Positions 59,052-64,000 of a stretch of DNA of 64,000 nucleotides are shown here, one piece after another. The stretch comes from Actinomadura physcomitrii (GTDB taxonomy: Bacteria > Actinomycetota > Actinomycetes > Streptosporangiales > Streptosporangiaceae). Within the stretch, counting starts at the first letter, position 1, and each line of letters starts with the position of its first letter. Location of the stretch: NCBI RefSeq assembly GCF_008923205.2, contig NZ_WBMS02000009.1, forward strand, positions 1 through 64,000, given 5' to 3'. The position numbers were made by a program, and so were the translations under genes. Under the pieces are notes generated by a model that was not told where the DNA came from, searched no databases, and worked only from the letters and a program-made list of their open reading frames with translations.

Positions 59052-61796
59052 CTACTGGGCCATGTCGACGAAGCGGCTGTAGTGGCCCTGGAAGGCGACC
59101 GTCACCGTCGCGGTGGGGCCGTTGCGGTGCTTCGCCACGATCAGGTCGGCCTCACCGGCGCGCGGCGACTCCTTCTCGTAGGCGTCCTCGCGGTGCAAAA
59201 GGATGACCATGTCCGCATCTTGTTCGATACTGCCCGATTCGCGTAGATCGGACACCATGGGCTTCTTGTCGGTTCGCTGCTCGGGGCCTCGGTTGAGCTG
59301 GGAGAGCGCGATGACCGGGACGCCCAGCTCCTTGGCGAGCAGCTTCAGCGACCGGGAGAACTCCGACACCTCGACCTGGCGGCTCTCCACCCGCTTGCCG
59401 GACGTCATCAGCTGCAGGTAGTCGATGATCACCAGGCGGAGGTCGTGCTGCTGCTTCAGCCGCCGGCACTTCGCCCGGATCTCCATCATCGACATGTTCG
59501 GCGAGTCGTCGATGAACAGCGGCGCCTCGGCGACCTCGCTCATCCGGCGGGCGAGGCGCGTCCAGTCCTCGTCCTGCATGGTGCCGGACCGCATCGCGTG
59601 CAGCGCCACCCGCGCCTCCGCCGACAGCAGCCGCATCGTGATCTCGTTGCGGCCCATCTCCAGGCTGAAGAACGCTGAGGTCAAGCCGTGCTTGATGGAC
59701 GCGGCACGGGCGAAGTCGAGCGCCAGCGTCGAGTTGTGCGTCGGGATGCAGGAGCGCCCGGCGAGGTACATGTGGTCTGCGTTGTCGACCTGGACGCACC
59801 GCACCGGCACGCTCGGGACCGGCCGCACGTCCACGATGTACCGCACCCGCGCGCCGGGACGGGCGGCCACCCGCCGGGCCCGGAACACCGGCTCGTGCGG
59901 GGTGAAGGCGATGTGGTGCACCGGCTCGTCGCGCGGGTCGAGGACGGCGCGGTGGCCGAGGCCGACGACGAGCTCGCGGACCCCGTCGGCGAGCCGCGCG
60001 GACGGGAGGGCGACCTCGACGCGCCCGCTCGGGGACGTCTTGCCGCACGCGTCGAGGAGCCCGGCGAGGAGTGCGCGCCGCTGGGCGATGGACGCCCGCA
60101 GGTAGGCGGCCGGAATGTGCGCGGCGTCCGCAAGGCCGAGCGCGGCGAGCCGCCCGCCGAGGCCGGGCAGGACGTAGCAGCCGGGGAGGGGCTCGGGGAC
60201 GACCGGCTGCCCGGCCAGCTCGATCTCGGTGATGACCGCCGGATCGAGGCAGGTGATGCGGCCGTCGCCGTCCTCCCCGGCGGCGAGCCACACGCCGAGG
60301 ACGTACGGGTCGACGGGCAGGTCGGCGTCGGGCAGGTCGAACGGGGCGGCGACCTCCACGGCGTGGCTGCGCGCACCATGGCGCAGGTCGTCGAAGATCT
60401 CCTCGGTCGTCCGGATCCGGGCCCCGGAGAGCGGCGCCCGCTCGGCGCGTCCGTCCGCATGCGAGCCGTCGTGGTGATCCTGCCGTGCGGACACGCCGTG
60501 CCCGGGCGTCCGGCCGTGCGGCGGCCTGCACGTGGAGAGGGAGGCGGACGCGGGGGCCGCGCGGGGCCGGAGCCTCGCCGGCGGCAGCGGAACGGCTGTG
60601 CCCGGTCTGGTCTCTCGGTGTGCACCGACCATCCGCCAGCGGGCACTGCCACCAGGGTGAACCGGTCCCGTCGCGACGCGGCCGGCCTCGAAGGTCGTGC
60701 CCATGCCGGTGGCACACGCGATCAGCGGCCGCGTGCTCTCGAAGGCGCGGTGCTGAGCGTGGAGATCGTTGGCGGTCCCGCAGCGGTCGGGCGCGTTGCC
60801 GTCCGTGGCGGGCGGTTCGCCGCCCGACGCCGCCGGGTGCCCGCCAGGGGAATCGGGGCCGGTCGAGGTGCTCCCGCCCCGGCGGCCCGCCGGACCGCCG
60901 CCGCCGTCGTCGGTGGTGGTGCGCCACTGGTGCCGGGCGTCCGCGACGATCACTTCGCCGTCGGAGAACTCGACCTCGTAGCAGGGGCGGCCGTGCATGA
61001 CCTCGGTGGCCGCGACGACGCGGGTCGGCTTTCCGTCGGCTCCGATCAGGTGGTCGCCGACGGCCACGTCCCCCATGGTGGTCCAACCAAGGGGGGTCGG
61101 AAGGGGCGTATTCAGACAAATCGCCTTTCCCATCGCGGGACGGGCGGCGACGACGATCATCTGGCCGGGGTGCAGGCCGTTGGTGAGGGCGTCGAGGTCG
61201 GCGAAGCCGGTGGGGACGCCGACCATCTGGCCGCCGCGGCTGCCGATCGCCTCGATCTCGTCCAGGGCGCCCGGCATGATCTCGCTGAGCGGGACGTAGT
61301 CCTCGCCGGCGCGCTTCTCGGCGATGGCGAAGACCTCGGCCTGCGCGCGGTCGAGGACCTCGTCGGCGTCGGCGCCGTCGGCGGCGTAGCCCATCTGGAC
61401 GATGCGGGTGCCGGTCTCCACGAGGCGGCGCAGCACCGAGCGCTCGTGCACGATCTTGGCGTAGTAGCCGGCGTTGGCGGCGGTGGGCACCGAGGAGATG
61501 AGGGTGTGCAGGTAGGGGGCGCCGCCGATGCGGCCGATCTCGCCGCGCTTGGTGAGCTCGCCCGCGACGGTGACGGCGTCGGCGGGGTCGCCGCGGCCGT
61601 ACAGGTCGAGGACGATGTCGTAGATGATCTGGTGCGCGGGCCGGTAGAAGTCCTGGGTGCGCAGCACCTCGACGACCTCGGCGATGGCGTCCTGGGAGAG
61701 CAGCATGCCGCCGAGGACGCCCTGCTCGGCCGCGATGTCGTGCGGTGGGGTGCGTTCGAACTCCTGCTCGTGCGGTCCGAGCTCGGTCACGCTCAC
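59052..61796 (-). CDS. dnaB: Replicative DNA helicase DnaB with an intein
   Basis: 914 residues, of which 464 are an intein, leaving a normal 450-residue helicase. GTG start behind GAAGGGGG. The N-terminal primase-binding domain covers about 19-160; the RecA-like core starts with R-P-A-M-G-K (Walker A), interrupted by the intein between K224 and S689, then S-T-L-A-L-D-F-A-R. Later motifs: D-Y-L-Q-L-M and L-S-Q-L-N-R-G-P-E-Q-R. The N domain closely matches that of the element's replication protein. DnaA-box-like sites lie upstream. Confidence 0.97.
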   Translation of the reverse strand: MSVTELGPHEQEFERTPPHDIAAEQGVLGGMLLSQDAIAEVVEVLRTQDFYRPAHQIIYDIVLDLYGRGDPADAVTVAGELTKRGEIGRIGGAPYLHTLISSVPTAANAGYYAKIVHERSVLRRLVETGTRIVQMGYAADGADADEVLDRAQAEVFAIAEKRAGEDYVPLSEIMPGALDEIEAIGSRGGQMVGVPTGFADLDALTNGLHPGQMIVVAARPAMGKAICLNTPLPTPLGWTTMGDVAVGDHLIGADGKPTRVVAATEVMHGRPCYEVEFSDGEVIVADARHQWRTTTDDGGGGPAGRRGGSTSTGPDSPGGHPAASGGEPPATDGNAPDRCGTANDLHAQHRAFESTRPLIACATGMGTTFEAGRVATGPVHPGGSARWRMVGAHRETRPGTAVPLPPARLRPRAAPASASLSTCRPPHGRTPGHGVSARQDHHDGSHADGRAERAPLSGARIRTTEEIFDDLRHGARSHAVEVAAPFDLPDADLPVDPYVLGVWLAAGEDGDGRITCLDPAVITEIELAGQPVVPEPLPGCYVLPGLGGRLAALGLADAAHIPAAYLRASIAQRRALLAGLLDACGKTSPSGRVEVALPSARLADGVRELVVGLGHRAVLDPRDEPVHHIAFTPHEPVFRARRVAARPGARVRYIVDVRPVPSVPVRCVQVDNADHMYLAGRSCIPTHNSTLALDFARAASIKHGLTSAFFSLEMGRNEITMRLLSAEARVALHAMRSGTMQDEDWTRLARRMSEVAEAPLFIDDSPNMSMMEIRAKCRRLKQQHDLRLVIIDYLQLMTSGKRVESRQVEVSEFSRSLKLLAKELGVPVIALSQLNRGPEQRTDKKPMVSDLRESGSIEQDADMVILLHREDAYEKESPRAGEADLIVAKHRNGPTATVTVAFQGHYSRFVDMAQ
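59733..61124 (-). other. Class 3 intein in dnaB with degenerate homing endonuclease
   Basis: Begins with Ala (A-I-C-L-N-T-P-L-P-T-P), not Cys or Ser, and ends T-H-N before the extein Ser. The class 3 W-C-T triad is complete: Trp291 (block B, R-H-Q-W), Cys667 (block F, V-R-C-V-Q-V-D) and Thr686 (block G). Inserted in the helicase Walker A. The LAGLIDADG motifs read L-G-V-W-L-A-A-G-E and L-L-A-G-L-L-D-A-C-G, lacking key Asp residues. An extra low-complexity stretch of about 165 residues (295-460) precedes the endonuclease region. Splicing is likely active, homing not. Confidence 0.92.
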
Positions 61797-62130
61797 CTGC
61801 GCACCCCCTTCCTCCCCGGCCGCCGGGCGCCCCGTCCGCCCCTCGCCGGCCGTTCATCTCACGTCTACCTCAGGCGTCCGACATTCTCGCGAGCCCACGC
61901 GGGCGGGGGCAAAGCGTCTTGTGGACAGACCTGTGGAATACCTGTGCAGACACGCGGGATACGTTGTGCACGACCTGTGGACAACTCTGGGGAAAGTTCG
62001 TTCGCTGCCTTAACGGAACGGTTGTGAGCTGCGGAAACGCCGTCCACCGGGTGTGGGGGAGAGAAAGTCGGCCGATCCGGGTGCTGTAAGGTGTGAACTT
62101 CTTTGAAGAGTTACAGAGGCCGGGGAGCGC
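61797..62130. other. Divergent region between dnaB and the MATE gene, with DnaA-box-like sites
   Basis: About 330 bases without a gene. It contains one exact actinobacterial DnaA box and weaker ones, plus the promoters of dnaB and of the transporter. Confidence 0.6.
61919..61984 (-). promoter_or_regulatory. DnaA-box cluster upstream of dnaB
   Basis: TGTGGACAA at 61976-61984 is the exact reverse complement of the TTGTCCACA box. TGTGGACAG at 61920-61928 has one change and TGTGGAATA follows shortly after. They are likely DnaA sites controlling dnaB; three are too few for an origin. Confidence 0.6.
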
Positions 62131-63450
62131 ATGGTGAGGTTCCGGGCGGGCCGGCATGACCGCGAGATCCTGCGGCTGGCGGTGCCCGCGTTCGGCGCCC
62201 TGGTGGCGGAACCGCTGTTCCTGCTGTCCGACTCGGCGATCGTGGGGCACCTCGGGACGGCGCAGCTCGGCGGGCTCGGCGTCGCCGGGCAGGCCCTGAA
62301 CACGCTGGTGTACCTGTGCGTGTTCCTCGCCTACGGCACGACGGCGGGCGTCGCGCGGCGGATCGGCGCGGGGGACCGGCGGGCGGCGGTGCGGCAGGGC
62401 ATCGACGGGATGTGGCTGGCGGTCGCGATCGGCGCGGTGCTGATCGCGGCGGGGTGGCCGCTGATCCCGCCGATCGTGGACGCGTTCGGCGCGTCCGCCG
62501 CGGTGGCGCCGTTCGCGGAGACCTACCTGCGGATCAGCCTGTTCGGGATCCCCTCGATGCTGGTGGTGCTGGCCGGGACGGGCGTGCTGCGCGGCCTGCA
62601 GGACACCCGCACGCCGCTGGCCGTCTCGATCGGCGGGTTCACGCTGAACCTGCTGCTCAACGCGGTGTTCGTGCTGGCGCTCGGGTGGGGGATCGCCGGA
62701 TCGGCGTGGGGCACGGTGCTCGCGCAGACCGGCAGCGCGGCGGTGTACGCGGCAGTGGTGCTGCGTGCGGCGCGCCGGGAGGGCGCTCCGGTCCGCCCGG
62801 ACTGGGCCGGGTTGCGGACGTCCGCGACGGCCGGTTTCAGGCTGCTGCTGCGGACGGCGGCGCTGCGGATGGTGCTGATCGTCGGGACGTCGGTCGCCGC
62901 CCGGATGGGCGACGCGGAGATCGCCGCGTACCAGGTGGGGTTCCAGGTGTGGACGCTGCTGGCGTTCGCGCTGGACGCGATCGCGATCGCCGGCCAGGCG
63001 ATCACCGGACGGTATCTGGGCGCGGCGGACGTGTCCGGAACGCGGGCCGTCACGCGCCGGATGGTGAGCTGGGGCGTGGCGTGCGGGGTGGTGTTCGGGC
63101 TGGCGGTGCTGGCGGTGCGGCCGTGGCTGCCGGACCTGTTCACCTCGGACGGCGACGTGCGGCATCTGCTGCTGGTGTCGCTGGTGCTGGTGGCGGTGCT
63201 GCAGCCGGTCGCGGGCGTGGTGTTCGTCCTGGACGGGATCCTGATCGGGGCGGGCGACGGCGCGTATCTGGCGGTGACGACCCTGGTCGCGACCGTCGTG
63301 TTCCTTCCGGCGGCGCTGCTGCTGTACGGGGCGGACGCGGGGATCGTCGGGCTGTGGGCGGCGATCGGGCTGTGGATGGCGACGCGGATGGTCACGCTGG
63401 GTCTGCGGGCGCGGGGCGACCGGTGGATGGTGACGGGCGCGGTCCGGTAG
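62131..63450 (+). CDS. MATE-family efflux transporter (DinF-like)
   Basis: 439 residues, about 12 membrane helices in two MATE halves. The N-terminal half has L-A-V-P-A-F-G-A-L-V-A-E-P-L-F-L-L-S-D (helix 1) and the second begins R-T-A-A-L-R-M. Likely exports organic cations or oxidised lipids, driven by H+ or Na+. Beside dnaB as in Streptomyces. Its 3' end overlaps the TetR fragment. Confidence 0.93.
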   Translation: MVRFRAGRHDREILRLAVPAFGALVAEPLFLLSDSAIVGHLGTAQLGGLGVAGQALNTLVYLCVFLAYGTTAGVARRIGAGDRRAAVRQGIDGMWLAVAIGAVLIAAGWPLIPPIVDAFGASAAVAPFAETYLRISLFGIPSMLVVLAGTGVLRGLQDTRTPLAVSIGGFTLNLLLNAVFVLALGWGIAGSAWGTVLAQTGSAAVYAAVVLRAARREGAPVRPDWAGLRTSATAGFRLLLRTAALRMVLIVGTSVAARMGDAEIAAYQVGFQVWTLLAFALDAIAIAGQAITGRYLGAADVSGTRAVTRRMVSWGVACGVVFGLAVLAVRPWLPDLFTSDGDVRHLLLVSLVLVAVLQPVAGVVFVLDGILIGAGDGAYLAVTTLVATVVFLPAALLLYGADAGIVGLWAAIGLWMATRMVTLGLRARGDRWMVTGAVR

Positions 63451-63780
63451 CCGTCCCCCGGGCGGCGAGGCGCGCGCGCATGCCGTCGATGAGCAGGCCC
63501 AGCCCGTACTCGAACGCCTCGTCCGAGCCCGGGACCTCGGCGACGGCCCGGCCGAGCAGGCCGCTGGCGGACGGCGCGCCCTCGAGGCGTTCGAGCCCGT
63601 CGTCGTCCCGGTCGCGTCCGGCCTGCTCCTCGAGGACGGCGCCGCCGACGTAGTCGGTGGCGACGAGCAGGTTGAGCAGCGCCTCGCCGGGGGTGAACCC
63701 GGCGTCGCACAGCACGCGGAGCATGCCCTCGACGGCGGGCGCCCGGTCGGCGGTGGGCCGGCTGCCGTGGAGGTGGTCGT
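63392..63780 (-). pseudogene. TetR-family regulator, C-terminal domain only
   Basis: From G-S-R-P-T on, the text (A-V-E-G-M-L-R-V-L-C-D-A-G-F-T-P-G-E-A, V-L-E-E-Q-A, F-E-Y-G-L-G-L-L-I-D-G-M) is the tetracycline-repressor-class ligand domain. Upstream of about 63780 the frame stops resembling TetR, and the helix-turn-helix is absent. The 3' end overlaps the MATE gene. Not a functional repressor. Confidence 0.75.
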
Positions 63781-63958
63781 CCTGGACCGGCTCGCCGAGG
63801 TGGACCGGCGCGCGAAGGCCGGCGCGATCCACGGGCGCGTCGGCGAGATGCTCGACCGGCGCGGGCTCGGCGACGCCGTCGCCCGCGTCCAGGAGTCGAT
63901 CATGGCCGGGGACGCGCTGACCCGCTGGTACGGCGCCGCCCGGGTCCCGGTGGCCTGA
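63767..63958 (+). pseudogene. 3' fragment of an unidentified gene
   Basis: 63 codons: L-D-R-L-A-E-V-D-R-R-A-K-A-G-A-I-H-G-R-V-G-E-M-L, ending W-Y-G-A-A-R-V-P. A sensible helical protein end without a start of its own; it begins almost where the opposed TetR fragment breaks off, as if one deletion fused the tails of two genes. Family not recognised. Confidence 0.45.
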
Positions 63959-64000
63959 CGGGCCGGCGCGCCGGGGAGGCGGAGGGATTTCCGCAAGCCC

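Noticed and set aside
61797..62130. Chromosomal origin near dnaB
   Set aside because: Only one exact DnaA box and two weak ones, and no dnaA, dnaN or parAB next to it.

Overview
The window is a GC-rich chromosome segment (roughly 70% G+C by eye) from an actinomycete. Gene content and order (lysC-asd, ybaB-recR-DUF5063, dnaX with the small SRP RNA, upp, tadA with its associated protein, dnaB with a class 3 intein, MATE pump) fit Streptosporangiales and look most like Actinomadura or a relative. That genus guess is inference. GTG and TTG starts are frequent, and purine-rich ribosome-binding sites decide most starts.

Left chromosomal arm (1-13835): the edge cuts the start of an IS982-like transposase. 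Then come a TetR regulator, an unusual aspartate-semialdehyde dehydrogenase, aspartate kinase with an internal start for its regulatory subunit, two decayed genes (ArsR stub, frameshifted DUF4132), a cupin, the ybaB-recR-DUF5063 operon, a secreted collagen-like protein made of three long modules, hemC, dnaX, the SRP RNA and a DUF952 protein running into tRNA-Ser(GGA).

Integrated element (13867-30810, about 16.9 kb): an actinomycete integrative and conjugative element (AICE) sits in the 3' end of tRNA-Ser, bounded by 55-bp direct repeats. Its minus-strand backbone runs, from promoter to end, small membrane protein, WhiB-like protein, DUF2637 protein, FtsK-type TraSA translocase, small zinc-ribbon membrane protein, a replication protein joining a DnaB N-terminal domain to DUF3987, excisionase and tyrosine integrase. 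A divergent GntR repressor coupled to a HAD phosphatase and an aminoglycoside-phosphotransferase-like kinase faces it across three operators. The right part carries two further GntR regulators, a TPR protein, a zinc ribbon and low-GC cargo of unknown role. The left 1.3 kb is non-coding and repeat-rich, a candidate replication or transfer locus.

Right chromosomal arm (30811-64000): small stress and regulatory genes, a decayed CynX-type transporter beside an intact FadR regulator, XRE-TPR regulator, upp, two tadA-associated paralogues flanking a Tat-exported phosphoesterase, tadA, a second tRNA-Ser (CGA), a Ser/Thr kinase, a B3/4-EamA operon, a LuxR-NB-ARC regulator, a DNA-repair operon (AdaA-AlkA fusion, Ogt, second sliding clamp), a methyltransferase, SDR, MarR-GNAT, a membrane-anchored hydrolase, dnaB with a 464-residue intein, and a MATE transporter. 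Several gene fragments (ArsR, DUF4132, CynX, MmyB, TetR) show continuing gene loss.

The most notable points are the DnaB-N/DUF3987 replicase in the same window as its chromosomal DnaB model, the class 3 intein with a worn homing endonuclease, the three-module collagen-like secreted protein, the alkylation-repair operon with its own clamp, and the way the element removes the encoded CCA of its host tRNA while supplying a new terminator.
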